Positions 33,791-46,138 of a stretch of 64,000 bases of DNA are shown here, in pieces (positions within the stretch are counted from its first letter, which is position 1; each line of letters starts with the position of its first letter). The DNA lies in contig WAEK01000005.1 of the NCBI GenBank assembly GCA_011634665.1, forward strand, positions 1,046,001 through 1,110,000, in the 5' to 3' direction. The notes beneath the pieces are model-generated. The model ran no database searches and was not told where the DNA came from. It worked only from the letters and a program-made list of their open reading frames with translations. The stretch comes from Mortierella sp. BCC40632. Taxonomy: Eukaryota; Mortierellomycota; Mortierellomycetes; Mortierellales; Mortierellaceae. The position numbers and the translations under genes were made by a program.

Positions 33791-35230
33791 TTGACGGCTG
33801 GGAGGGGTCGGCTGGGTTGAACTCCGAAGGGACGAATGCTGTCGTGATCGATGTTCCTGTCTCCAAGCAATGTGTCCATATTCGGTCTGCTAGTGCCATC
33901 AGTTCCGGTGAGCGGGTCCCCCCAAACTTGTTGATGTAAGCGATCGTTGTCGTGTTGTCGCAGTAAATTAGTAGTCTCTTTCCTTGAAACTGTGGTTGAG
34001 TGACTGTGTACCATATCACCATAAGCTCCTTCAAGTTGATATGTGTCGTCGACATTTGTTTGTCCCATGTTCCTGACAATGAGTGATGATCCTGAACTAT
34101 CCCCATCCTGTATCCGAGGCATCGGTGTAAATCTCTGCTTCCGGAGGTTGATGGATCCATGTGAGTCCGTTCCATGATTGCAAGCCTTCGATCCACCATT
34201 GAAGGTCCTCCTGGGCTAGTGTCGTCAGTGAAATAGATCCCGTCCATGAAATCCCCCGTTGAAGGGCTTCGTTCTTCACTTGGACCAGGTTCTGGCATCT
34301 GAGTCTTGCTGGTAGTACTGCTGCTGTCATAGCGAGCGCTTTTTCCGATGAAGGACGAGAGGGCTTTTTCAGCGTCATCTTGCTCTTCTTGACCATCTTG
34401 GAGGCTTCTCTCCTGATGTCGCGGATCTTTTTCCTTGGGTACTGCGAGCGTCATCTTCTTCGAGTCTATCACGAAGCCCAGGTGTGAAATCGACTGTGTG
34501 GGTTCCAGATGAGACTTGCTCTCTTTCACTAGGAATCCGAGCGACTTCAGCTTGTCGAGAACTTGTCTTGTTGCCTTCAAGGACTGCTCCCTGTTCCTGG
34601 CCACTATCAGTAGATCGTCTAGGTATGCTGTAATCCTTATTCCCTTGCGCCGAGCCCATCTGAGGATCGGTTTGAGCATCTTCGTAAAGACGTAAGGCGC
34701 TAAGGAGAGACCGAAGGGTAGCACGCGGAACTGGTATTGTTTCCCTTTCCAATGGAACTGTAAGTATTTTCTGGAAGTCTCGTGAATGAGAACATGGAGG
34801 AATGCATCCTGGAGATCCACACTGGTCATGTAGTCTCCCTTGTTGATCAAACTGCAAACCGTCTTTATGCTCTCCATCTTGAAGTGTTTCTGATGTACAT
34901 ACTGGTTTAGAGGTCGGAGATTGAGCACTGGTCTCAAGTCGCCTGTCTTTTTTGGGATCGTAAATATTCGGCTCGTAAATCCATTTTCGGTAGCTTCCTC
35001 TATCGCGCGTTTTTCTAGTAGGGCGAGGATTTCCATTTCGATCGTTTCCGTTTCCTTGTTCTGTCGTGGGTGGTGGTGTCTGGGGTGAGGACTGTCTGGC
35101 GGGAGGGATGTGAATGGGATTTTTGAATCCACTTTCGATAGTTTGACGAACCCAGTTTTCGTCTGTGAGTTTTTCCCATGCTGCCTGAAACCTGTGTAGG
35201 CGTCCCCTACTGGCGTCCCCGGCCTCGACC
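33340..35230 (-). pseudogene. RT-RNase H polyprotein segment of DIRS element 2, frameshifted
   Basis: In sense order: GRLHRFQAAWEKL junction, RT motifs (IFTIPKKTGDLRPVL, SVDLQDAFLHV, RVLPFGLSLAPYVF, catalytic AYLDDLLIVA), connection, RNase H (YTDAS Asp, INLKELMVIW Glu, IYCDNTTTIAYI Asp), then a conserved C-terminal block (IDLFASR, LGRLYICPPWNLIP, LITPNW) ending at 33340. The last block reads in +1 relative to RNase H from 33749. Further one-base shifts occur around 34340-34420 (A runs) and 33800 (C run). Function in a complete copy is reverse transcription of element RNA. Confidence 0.85.
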
Positions 35231-36292
35231 GCGTCCTCTCGGGTTCGAGGCTTGCTGAAAAGACTGGCGGTTGCTGTCGCCACTGGGAGGCTGGTGAGAC
35301 TCTGATGCAGAGTTGTTGTTTTTTTGGCCCGAATTGTCTGTGCCGTTGTTGTTTCCTTCGTAACTACGGTTGCCTTGGTTGCCATAATTGTTATTCCGGA
35401 AGTTACCTCTGTTTTGCCTCTGAAACTGCCTTTGTCGTTTTGACCTGTCGCTTTCTTAAGTGACTTGGTAAACTTCTGTTGGTCGATAAAGTCCTGGTGC
35501 GTGAGAATTGGGCTCCTTCCGTTGGGGTCTGTTGGTGGAATGACATTCTTGTCCCTGTAAATTGCTTGGGTACGAAGTTGTCCAATTTCAGTGCTGAGTG
35601 CGGCGAGGTTGTATCGAAGAATGTCCAGCGTCTCCAGAGTGTTGGACGTGATCGGGTCATCTGGATCAGCTGCTGTCGAGGAAAGGATGGCATGTACTGT
35701 CGCATCAATTGGTCGTGTAAGGTGTGCCAATTTTGTTTGCAGTGTAGCAAGTTCTTGGTCTCTCTTCTGAAGGTGTTTGGAAGTGTTGAGGTTGGAGGGG
35801 AAGCACCGGTGCTGTGTATTCAACGCCTCGCACACGAGGGAAGTGTTTAATGTCAGTGTAACCGTCGTCTTCGTCCCATTTGGGATGGGCATGGAATTCC
35901 TGTCGATGTTTGAAGCTGGGGGGAAGATACTCTTCAAGCCTTTCGTAGGGTTCGAGGATTGGGACGTTCGGATTGGTCGTAAGGTGAGGGTCTTTGACTT
36001 CGTTTGCTGGAGGTGTAGCGTTAGCCTGTCGAAGAGCTGGGGCCAGAGCTGCCACCAAGGCTTGGATGTCCTGAGGGGTGAGGGTGGAAGGGAGAGGGTG
36101 GGTGAACTGTGTATGTTGGGTGGGGTTATCGCCTTGAGAATGTTGAATGGGGTTACCATTCGAAGGTTGGTGAGTGGGGTTACCACTCTGGGAAGATTCT
36201 GGTGTAGTAAGGTCATTGATCATTTCATAAATGTGCTCGAGCGGACGTGTTCCTGCGAGAGAAAGAAAGATGAAGAGTCCAGAGATAGCCAA
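35190..36292 (-). pseudogene. Gag-like segment of DIRS element 2
   Basis: An open frame from the ATG at 36292 reads about 170 residues rich in Asn, Pro and Thr, with LTPQDIQALVAAL and an acidic DEDDGYTDIKHFPRVRG stretch matching the Gag of element 1. Similarity then switches frame near 35770 and continues with KRDQELATLQTKLAHLTRP, followed by a basic Gly/Lys/Thr-rich tail. The frame switch indicates a one-base indel. The protein probably packages element RNA, by analogy with other DIRS ORF1 products. Confidence 0.65.
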
Positions 36293-36382
36293 GTGAGGTA
36301 TTTCTAGCTAGATTTTCTTTATTTTATTTGTATCTCGAGTGGAATTAAAGAAAGAAGGATTACACAGTATAGGGTCGCAGTC
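36261..36382. repeat. Right terminal inverted repeat of DIRS element 2
   Basis: Reverse complement of 32099-32220 without mismatch. The outer 15 bases (36383-36397, CCTATGAAGGATAAT) belong only to this end. The sense 5' end of the element is here, and the gag frame starts just inside the repeat. Confidence 0.93.
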
Positions 36383-36508
36383 CCTATGAAGGATAATCAA
36401 ACAAGTAGGGCCAACTGAGGTCAAAAACAGGTGAAATGGATAATATATGGATCGATTCAAATTTGCTTTCTTAGAGGCGTCGTCGTTTTGAATTGTTCCT
36501 TTGAGGTT

Positions 36509-37343
36509 TCAATCCCAAGGGTTGCCCTCGTCTTCGTCTTCGTCCTCTTGGACATTATCATAAATGTCGCTCAGACCGTAGCCTAGATGGGTAAAGTCCT
36601 GGTGACCCTTGCCTGCAAAAAAAAAAAAAAAAAAAAAAAAAAAGTATCCCCAATGTCGGAGGGAGCAAAGAATTCAATCCAAGAATTGACCGAGTTGTCT
36701 TGAAGGAGAAGCTCAAGGTGCCGTGTCTCTTCTTTTCTGAGATTGTTTGGTCAAACACTCTTCTATTGTGTTTCTTTTTCAAGATCGAAGTACTCTCTGA
36801 CCTTGTCCTAGGCATAGTACCCTATGTGAGATTATTCATAAGTCTCAGAGCGTAATCTTCAATCTGCACATCAGAATGTTTTCTCACATGGCTCAAAGAA
36901 ACTTAGAGAAAACCAGCAAAAAGGGGAGAGAGAAAGACTGATTTTTGGGAGAGTGAGGGACTGACCCCTGTGGATCGTGGTTGCTCATGCGAGGGTCAAA
37001 GGATTTAGGTCCGAGAATATGTCTTGTCTAGGACAAAGTAGTCCTCAGCGCTGACATTGGTAGCGCCACGTGCATTTAAGTCAGCCTGAACGATGCCATC
37101 GCTCCACTGACGCTCCCCCGCTGGTAATTGACATTGCTGAGAAACATGACTCTGACTCCGATCTTTTGGCTCGATCGACTCGACTGGAGAAATGGAAGCA
37201 CCCTTGTTTGTCCTCGCTATGGTCCCAGTTGAGCAAAGCTGCCGAAGGAAAGGACAGCAGTCTCCAAAGGGATTCTTCTTGCCGAAAGCGTACTTGAGGG
37301 CGAGACTGCTAACTTGGAGTAGGTCGGAGCAATCACAGAACAA
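36509..37343 (-). pseudogene. Unresolved gene fragment with a clear terminal exon
   Basis: At 36612-36509 a 33-codon terminal exon follows a T26 tract and TGCAG acceptor. It reads KGHQDFTHLGYGLSDIYDN, then VQEDEDEDEGNPWD, then TGA, which has strong protein character. Upstream pieces on the same strand look coding but lie in different frames: IEDYALRLMNN (about 36870), DKVREYFDLEKE (about 36800), ETRHLELLLQDNSVNSWIEFF (about 36700) and, farther away, SDGIVQADLNARGATNVSAED (about 37080). Splice sites between them could not be made consistent. It may be a decayed gene or one with badly placed homopolymer indels. No family is recognised. Confidence 0.35.
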
Positions 37344-40300
37344 GCCGAGCTAGTCTGCATTTCCCTCTGTTCTAGCAATCTTGAAATAGCAGTGGAAGTG
37401 TGCCCCTGAAGTTGATTGGTAGTGTCACCAGAGGGACCAATGATAATCAGTATCGTTTGATGCTCAAAGCGTATCGCATAAAGAATCGAAGGAGAGCGCT
37501 CTTGCCTGACCTAGCTGGCAATCAAATAAGGGTCTGTAATCATTTGATAGCGTGGTTAAAAGTATGAGAGAAGGTATGGACGAGATTTTATTGATCGAGT
37601 GAAGGTGTTTGCAACATGGGCACCCGTTGACATTTTTTCTTCCATGGATGATGAGTGCTTGTCTAAATACTCATTAACACCAACTATTGCCCATCTCAAA
37701 TTTTTGACCACAGATTATTGAGAGATCAATCTGCCCAATAACTTATTGAACATGCGTGCAAACAGCTCCTCTCTAGCATTTGTTTGCAGCCAATAATCAC
37801 ATCTTTGATGCTCTCTAAAATTAAAGTGCTGGATGGATTGTGCTTCTTTTCCTCTTCCCTTTCAACTCGAACCGCACTAGAGTCTCCCCTCCATTTTCTA
37901 GGACCTTTCTTCATCCCTTCCTCCTCTTCCTCTCTCTCGGCCGTCCCTCACTCAGATACAAGAAAAATCCACAGCAACGCCTATTGAGTCCCCCCTTGAT
38001 TCCCGCATCGACGTTCGTAAGGGATAGCCTGGCGCCACTTCAGTAGAGTACTCAACAAACAAGAGAGAGAGGATGATGTAGTCATCCTCAGTGTCCTCAC
38101 TTGCATCGCTATACCAGCGTCCAGCAACATTACCCTCAGCTGTTTGCTACTAGTTTCAGTCCGTGACCATGCCGTCTCCATTGCGTGGGCTATCAAGAAT
38201 GGGTAAATGTGCCGGCTCGGTGTGCCCAGATCTAACAAGGCGTAAGTTCGTCTCTCAGGACAATAGGGAGGTATCCAAGGTGCCAGAGACCATCACCGAG
38301 ATCCAGGTCCGCCATATTGATCAAATAGTTACTGATGACCGCATTCCAAAAAGACCTGAGTAAGAAGACGGCCCGGTGACTCTGTGTGTCACCTCGATCA
38401 CCTCCGCCAGCAGAAAGGAGCTCCAGAAAGCGATAGGGCTGGTCCCAGATTCCAACCCCAGCGGTTCCCGGGGCGACCAAGGCTCACTACCATTCGAAAG
38501 AGTTTCTAATAGCTCAGATAATGAATCACACTTTTATAGCAATCAGTGTCAGCAAAGAACAGACACCCCCATACCTCTTCTTCTCATCACTTTTGAAATT
38601 TGATTTGACGTCTGCCACACAGACCTCCCACCATTTCACTCCACGTCGATCACATACACACTCTCCCAGAAGACACTATGCTGGAAAGCTCACTGGGCAG
38701 ACTAGCAATGCTCATTCTCCTAGCCACCATCAATTGCTCCGTAAAAGACGCTCGTCCTCTCCCCTCAACAACAGAGCTTCTTTCAGGCAATTGATTCCCT
38801 CTCCTCACAAGGGATTGATCTATCTCAGCTCTAGAGGATTGCAACAGACCCTTAGCTCTAGAATATAGATCCCTTTTCTCAGCCTTCTCCTTCTTTTCAC
38901 CTCCGTTTTCGGTCCTACTTTCCCCCAAAAGACCCTCAACGGAACGACCCAAATCACTAACGGAGGATAAATCCCTTTTTCTTAACCCTTCCTCGCCCGA
39001 TTCAGTAATCTATGATCGCTGTCTCCTGTGTCTCGTGTGTCTTCAAGCGGTCAAACTACCGATTGAGTTGCAGCCTCCTCTTGTTTTCTAGCGTCATTGC
39101 TTTTGAAGACATCGTCACTAGAAACGAAACTTCCAAAAAAAAAAAAAAAAAAAAAAAAATTCCCTGGACATCCTTTGAACTATCTTGAACCGAATCCCAT
39201 TAACTGTTGAACAATGCGGGGTCATTGTGTCTTAAAAAAAACAGACTAGGGGTCATCTATATTTTCAACTGAAGCTTGCCAGATATTCTTGGAAAAGAAA
39301 TGATTCCCCGGATTCCAACACGAACACTGACCCCTCCCCCTCCACCATTGGCTCCTGTTTCAAAGGGGTTCTTGACAAAGTAGTTCAGCTGATGCCTGGA
39401 AGACCACAGTGAGAAAGCGCGTCATCCACCCTTCCAGATACTTTTTTTATGAGGCGTCAAGCTGCGTGAGAACAGAAAGCCAAGGTTCAAGATGTGTAAT
39501 GTTTATGCATGGCTTCGGTACACTTGTCTTGCTTTGGAAAGCTTTACGATGGTATGATACCATGCAAAGTAAAAGAGGTTGTACCATCCAAAGTTCTGTA
39601 GGTGCACTTTTAAACCTTTTACTTTTTTAACCCGACTTATTAAAGAAATAAACAAGTGAGGTGTAGGAAAGGTGCGTGAATGGGTTGAGTTTGGTCTGTT
39701 GCACGGGGCATGCGGATGTGGCACGCGCTGCAAGGGACAGATGTTCAAGTGGAGAGGTTGCACCAAGTGTACGACCGAAACCTTTTGTTGGAGGGTCGAG
39801 GCCTTTGCAGGAAGAGAGGGATAGGAAGGCGGAATGGACATTGTTTACTGGTCCGTTGTAGTCATGGAATTGGGCTTGAGGGCTGACTCGACCAAGGGTA
39901 GGGAGGCGACGAAAAACAGGTTCTTTCTTCCTCCAACCACACCGAGACTTCCGGGTTAAGCAGGCCTAATCCTTGCCAAGGATCAAAGGATCGGGAACGC
40001 AGAAACCCTGGATTAATGAGCGGAAGATGAGCAAAGAGATAATCGGGCTTTAGCTGTAGATCGGGGTAGAGAAAACAGAACGGGGCTTAGAGGAAGGGGG
40101 TAGGGGTGGCTAGGGCTGACAAATGCAGCTGGCTAGATAGTGGGAGAGGGTGGGCTCAATGAACTCAGTAGCATATCCGTGGAGCTGGAACATGAGTTTA
40201 ATTTCCTATGGCCAATGGTGTTCTTCAGGGTCCAGAGCCTTGCAAAGGAAGGAAGGGTCAAGGCAACAGCCCGATGTATCTGCAAGATGGAAGTCCGGGC

Positions 40301-40925
40301 AATGGCCTGTTTATGTCTTACAAAGGACACAACCTATGACGCGCGTCACGCGGCAAGCCGCGAGGAGTACCAGCTGGCTGGACGATTGGGCAGGGCGCTA
40401 GGAGTGAGGCAAGTGGGCGCAAGGGTGAAGTTGACAGGCCCAAAAGAGCGAAGCACCAGGGGTTGTTTGGCTGGCCGCATCTGTGTTGCAAAAAAGAAAA
40501 AAGTACACAGACGAACGACAACACAGCCCATGCTAGTCTTGTGTTGCCGTCCTGCGGAGCTGGTCAAGCCCTGTCCGCTTGGAAAAACCACCGCAGGTCT
40601 GGCCGGAGAATGGCCTGTCATGCGCGAGTAATGTTTAGGTAGGACATTCAGTAGGAGCGCAGCGTGGACAAAAATAGGGGAGGAGAGATTGAGAGGGGGT
40701 AGAAGATTTAGAAAGAAAGAAGAGAAGAGAAGAGAAAGCTCCGGGCTGTCCAAGCCTCGCATGCGTCTTTCCCTGGGATAGACGGGCGATAGAATCCGAG
40801 TCTCTGTTAAGGAAGAGGCATCTGAGTAGGAGAGGATGGATGGACGTGCGTGAGGGATGGAGGATCTTCGATGCGTGCGTGGGCAACTGGGGCCAGGAGA
40901 TCAGGGCTGGGCCACATGTTGTGGC

Positions 40926-40927
<2 letters not shown>

Positions 40928-40978
<51 letters not shown>
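40928..40978. repeat. GA microsatellite
   Basis: About 25 GA units without interruption, about 1 kb upstream of the ADAM gene. Confidence 0.9.
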
Positions 40979-40981
<3 letters not shown>

Positions 40982-41187
40982 AAAGGGTGATTGGGGGAGA
41001 GAGAGAGAGAGACATTGAGATAAAAGCTGATATAAAAATAACATATAAAAAAAAAAAAAAGGGCCATACACAGCAGTCAGCCAGTAGTAGGCTAGCAGCA
41101 GCAGCAGCAACAGCAGCAACAACAGCCAGGACAACAGCCAGGTTTGAATTTTGATCTCCTTTGATCACTCACTTATCTTTAGTTCAC

Positions 41188-41237
41188 TTTTTTTTTTTTT
41201 TTCTTTCTCTCTCTCTCTCTCTTTCTCTCTTTCTCTC

Positions 41238-41294
<57 letters not shown>

Positions 41295-41315
41295 ATCTAT
41301 ATATCTCTAATTCTC

Positions 41316-41367
<52 letters not shown>

Positions 41368-41395
41368 CTTATATATATATATATATATATCTCTC
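41188..41395. repeat. Compound T, CT and TA microsatellite
   Basis: A T16 run is followed by CT/TTTCTC units to about 41300 and by two TA blocks (about 41322-41363 and 41370-41390) separated by CTCTCT. Such tracts are prone to expansion and may influence chromatin upstream of the ADAM gene. Confidence 0.9.
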
Positions 41396-42001
41396 TGCGC
41401 GTCTTATTTAATCTCCATTCGGCCTCCCCTATATTTCGACCATCATGGCCCCGTGTTGCCCAATGGCCCTGATCTCCCGGCTATTTCATTGGGTCCTGTT
41501 TGCTGTTTCTCTCTTTCTCTCACTCTCTCTCTCCCCTGTCCACTCGATTAACAAAAAGGGACGTTGGGTGGTGATTTGGACCCCGTTGACCCCCGTTTGT
41601 CTCTCATTCGGCACACACACACACACGCACACTTCCCATTCTGTCTTCTGCAGAAAACCAGGCACCTACCCCATTCCCTGACTTTCTTCGCCCCGACTCT
41701 TCTTCTCTTACTCTATTCTCTCCTCCTCCTCCTTGGCAGCTGCTGCTCACTTCTACCTGTGGTCTTTTTCGCTAATCGTCATCCACCTCCGCTACAAGCT
41801 CCCATTCCCATCTCTTTCTCTCTCTCTTTCCCTGTTCACCAGTTTTGTCTGCATCCCTCTCTCTCTCTCTTTCTCTCTCTCTCTTTCTCTCTCTCTCTCT
41901 TTCACTCACTCGTCGCCCGAATCTAGCAGAGCGCCTGTATTACCGGAGCAACAGTCTCCCGTTCAGGACGTTTCTCCACCACCCCGTCCCCATTGCACCA
42001 C

Positions 42002-45000
42002 ATGCATATCGAGATGCACTCGATAGGCAGAACAGTTCTTGTCCTGGCCGCCGCCTTGCTCTGGTCAACCACAGACAACGTCCAAGGTAAGGAGGCCTCG
42101 TGGACTATTTTACTTTCGAGAGTGCACATTTTTCTCTCACTCCTTCAAGGTCGTTTGAAATAACTCTCTCTCTCCCTCTCTCTTTCACAACACCACTCCG
42201 TCACTGTTCTTGCCCCTCCACTTCCCTTCCCCTAACCTCTTAGCACACTCGACTGAATGGCCTGCCATCACTCGCTCCGAACATCTCGTCAACCTTCGTC
42301 ATGATATCCTCCCCAGGAAAGTCTCTATTGGCCAGCCCCTGGCAAGGCGAAGCAACGAATACGAGCTTCTTGGTCAGACAGACATCATCACTCGTCACGA
42401 TACCTTGCGCCTTCAGTTTTCTGCTTACAACACAACCTTCCATCTCTACCTGGAGCCCAACAAGGATCTGATCCACCCTGATGCGAACCTAGGCGAAGGC
42501 ATCTCTCTGGACGACATCAAGGCCTTCAAGGGTATTGTCATCCTGGACGAAGATCACTCGGACCGCAAATGGAACATGGCTGCCACCACCACCAAGGCTC
42601 CTCAGCACTCAGTGGAGCATATGCTTTACGAGGAAGGCGTCGTCGGCTGGGCACGGATCATGGTCGAGCATGATATCAATACGTACGCACATTTTATCCG
42701 AGGATGAGTATTTGGCACCAAGTGTGTCTTGGAAAGAAGATTGGACCATTAAACCTTTTTTTTTTTTCCTTCTTCCTTTCCTTTCTTTCTAACTGACGTC
42801 GTTCTTTTCTCCCTATCTATTCATAGGCCAGACACTGTCCTCCTGCACGGCGCCTTCTCAGTGAACGGGGATACATACCATGTCAAGTCCCAGCAACATT
42901 ATCGGGCCCAAAAGCGATCTGACGACGCTCTGCCATTCGCCTCCGCCTCTGTACAGTCATCTAGCATGGTCATTTATCGGGACTCTGACCTCTACAACTC
43001 GCGTCAACAACTCCGGAAAAAGAGACGAGGTCTTGAGAACCAGGATGTCCATACCTGTGGATCAGACCGAATGTTGGCCAAGACTCCATCTTTTCTGGAA
43101 GCAGTCTCGAACAAGGGTCATTACTATCCACCCGACCTTTCTGAGGGGATTCCCATAACGAATGCGTTCGAGTTGAATTCTCCATGGAGGGCCATTGCAA
43201 AGTCACCACTCGTCAAGCGTGCACCAGGTCCTAACCCTGTTCCGACCGGATGCCCAACCAACCGGCTCGTCACATATATGGTAAGGGAGTTTTGTTGTTG
43301 TTGTTGCCGTTGTTGTTGTTGTTGCTGTATTCTTGATCCATTCAGACAAGCCAAGAATACCTTAATTGAACTATTATGTTCCTCTTCTTCTTCTTCTTCT
43401 TCTTCCAACTTTAGGGTGTTGCTGCCGATTGTTCCTATGTCCGAAACTACAAGGGTCAGGCAGGAGCCAGGATTCAGATCTTTGCAGATTTCAACACAGC
43501 TTCAAGGATCTACGAAAGCACCTTCAACGTCGCACTCGGTATCATTGAACTCAAAATCATGGCCGAAAGTTGTCCTACGACCCCAGTCCAGGGCGAAGAA
43601 TGGAACCGCGATTGCACGGATGGCTACGGGATCGATTCACGTCTGAGTGATTTTAGTCGGTGGCGTGGACAGGGCGATCGGGCGAATGATGGGGCTGGAC
43701 TATGGCACTTGATGACCAAATGTAACATGGGCTCCGTAGTCGGTATTGCATGGACCAAGATGCTTTGCCAAATGAAGTCTTCTCAACAAGGAAGTCAATG
43801 GACCTCAGGAACAGGCGTCTCCTCAGTCACACCCAATGAATGGATGGTGGTCGCTCACGAGATTGGCCATGGCTTTGGAGCTATTCATGACTGTAACTCT
43901 CAGACTTGTGCCTTCCAGGGCCAAGGAAATGACCAGTGCTGTCCTCTCTCCTCTTCAACATGCGATGCTGGTGCCCGGTTTATTATGAACCCTTCAGAAC
44001 AAGGCTCGACAGAAATATTTTCACCATGTAGTATTCAGGCCATCTGTGGAACTATTCAGGGCCCTTCTGGACAATGTCTTAAACCCCCAGGGACACGTGA
44101 GACCCAGAGCTCGGACATGAATATCTGTGGCAATGGACTTAAGGAATCGGGCGAAGATTGCGACTGTGGCTCCCCTGAAAGCTGTGCTAAGGATCCTTGC
44201 TGTGACGGAGCTACTTGTAAATTCAAGGCAGGCGCTGTCTGTGATGATTTAAACGACGATTGCTGCCTGAATTGCCAGCTACGACCCGCAGGCCAGGTAT
44301 GTCGACAGGCCATTTCAGAGTGCGATGTCCAAGAAGTCTGCACGGGATCAAGCGCTTCCTGCCCACCTGATGTCCGGATTCCAAACCTCACCCCATGCAA
44401 GGGCCCTAATAATTCGTCGGGTCTCCAGTGTGCAAACGGTGTTTGCACCTCTCGTGATCTCCAATGTCAGCAGCAGGATCGACCAGGCATCACAAAGCAG
44501 TGTGATGCCTCTAATTCGTGTCAGCTTATGTGCAACGATCCAAACGGCAATCCACTTTCATGTATGCAGATCCCTGGCGTCTACTTTCTGGATGGCACAC
44601 CGTGTGGGTTCGGAGGAACCTGTTCTGGAGGCAGCTGCGCATATAGCAATGGCATCAATGGCGTCATAGACTGGGCGCGGAATCATTTGACGATCGTGAT
44701 TCCTGTTGGAGTTGTTATTGGATTGATCCTCCTTTGCTGCATCTGGAGTTGCTGCTCAAGTCTATGCAGGCGTCGACAACGCAAAAAACCTCCAGTCTTC
44801 AGACATCCTAACTCGGGCCGTGCCCGAAATGGTAATGCGGTTGTCCCTAGGACGGGTTCTACTCGTGCCCAGCATCCAGGACAGCAACAGCAGCAGCAAC
44901 AACAACAATTCCCAATGCAGCCACTCCCTCCACCTCCTGTTTATTATGACCCTTCGCATCTTACAGGTGGAGCATCTCGGCCGATGAACAGAGAAGAGGA

Positions 45001-45697
45001 GGATCTACAAAGAGCTATTGAGGAGAGTAGGAGAGAGCATGAGAGACGGTCACAGTTCATGCCTCCGACAAATGTCTCGTCCTCACCCTATAATACCCAG
45101 ACAGCAGCAATGGTAATGCCTACTCCTCCTGACCGAAGAGTCTCGCTCACCTCAGGACTTGGAGGGGCCGCCCCACCATCGAGATCAAGCACGTCCTATT
45201 CTCCACAGGGTACTGTAGCCATGCCCTCTGGTCCCCCAATGCCTCTCCAGTCCTACCCTCCAATGGAGAGCACACCTACAGGATTGACAAGGCCCGAGGA
45301 TGAAGGTAGAAAATTCGAAAAGCCATTGACTCTGACAGCAGCTATGCCTCTAGATGGCCCAGGAGGAGCAGAGCCTAGGTTTGGGCCATCCATTGGAGCA
45401 CCAGCACCTGAGCCCACAATGATGCCTTCCTCCTCAATGACGCCTACTCAATCACTTCGGATGAGTGGAAGCAGCCAATCTCCGCCTGTTTATATGTCAT
45501 CCGATCCAGCATCATTTATGCCCCCAGTGGCCAACAGCGTAAATAGAAATAGTCTCACTGGAGGCCAGAATGTTGGTGGCGTTTACCAAGCTCACAGTCC
45601 GAATCCATTCCAGACGGACTTTGGAGGTAATGTGAACAATGGCAGTGTCAACCGCAATCCTTTTATGGATCAGACCAAGTCACCGCCACCATCATAG
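42002..45697 (+). CDS. ADAM family transmembrane metalloprotease
   Basis: Zinc endopeptidase of the adamalysin group, likely a cell-surface sheddase. Exons are 42002-42086, 42244-42682, 42827-43280 and 43415-45697, all GT-AG and in phase, giving 1086 residues (1082 from the second in-frame ATG at 42014). Order: signal peptide; propeptide ending near a KR site (about residue 304, LVKRAPGP); catalytic domain with HEIGHGFGAIHDC from residue 474 (three zinc histidines and the catalytic Glu intact); disintegrin domain at about 563-644 (CGNGLKESGEDCDCG start); cysteine-rich region; transmembrane helix at about 750-774 (IVIPVGVVIGLILLCCIW); and a Pro/Ser/Gln-rich cytoplasmic tail with a short polyQ. 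The whole ADAM architecture is present. Confidence 0.93.
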
Positions 45698-45955
45698 GGC
45701 TGCTGTTTTATTCTGTCCGTTAGGCAATCTCTTCCCTCCTCCCTCCTCCCCAAGTCAAAAGAGGATGTTTGAGTTTTACTCCAAAAAAAAAAAAAAAAAA
45801 AAAAAGTATTGTATGATATTTATTGGTGCTCTACCCCCTCTCTTTCTCTCTTTCGTTCATAAAAAATTAAAAAAATGCAGAAAATAAAAAATAAAAAGAT
45901 GATTGACTATGACAATGATCCGCTTAGGCTAAATTAGAAATAGCATCCTTCTCTC

Positions 45956-45992
<37 letters not shown>

Positions 45993-46138
45993 ATCCTACA
46001 AGATAAAAAGAACACATGATTTTTCTTTCTTTGGAGAAGGGAGCTATTTTTATTAGATGATGGGCTAGTATACAAGAAGCGAGGCTTAGGGAGAAAAAAA
46101 AATAACCAATGTGGGTGGGCGCAGGGAGTGAAAGAGGC
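45698..46138. other. Convergent 3' region of ADAM and WSC genes
   Basis: Two long A runs (about 45782-45806 and 45959-45989) lie between the two facing stop codons, with AATAAA-like motifs at about 45886. These are genomic A tracts, not mRNA tails as far as the sequence shows. Confidence 0.7.

Larger units (their letters stand above)
32056..36397 (-). mobile_element. DIRS-type retrotransposon 2, structurally complete
   Basis: A 4342-bp element transcribed on the minus strand. It has 122-bp perfect terminal inverted repeats (32099-32220 and 36261-36382), non-identical outer extensions, and an internal complementary region (32262-32357) matching both outer ends perfectly. Gag-like, RT, RNase H and recombinase segments follow in sense order from 36292 down to 32369. 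No target-site duplication is visible, as expected for recombinase integration. Perfect end repeats imply recent copying, yet gag and pol contain several single-base frameshifts next to homopolymers, so the copy is either inactive or affected by base-count errors. Confidence 0.93.
37344..42001. other. Long intergenic region upstream of the ADAM gene
   Basis: No gene is recognised. Frames at 37981-38603 are short and lack motifs. A-run at 39136-39160. The right half holds large simple repeats: GA at about 40930-40978, then CT and TA tracts at 41190-41395. CT-rich DNA continues to the ADAM start and probably forms its 5' UTR and promoter. Confidence 0.55.

Noticed and set aside
35777..36307. 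176-codon plus-strand frame
   Set aside because: Antisense to the gag segment and inverted repeat of DIRS element 2.
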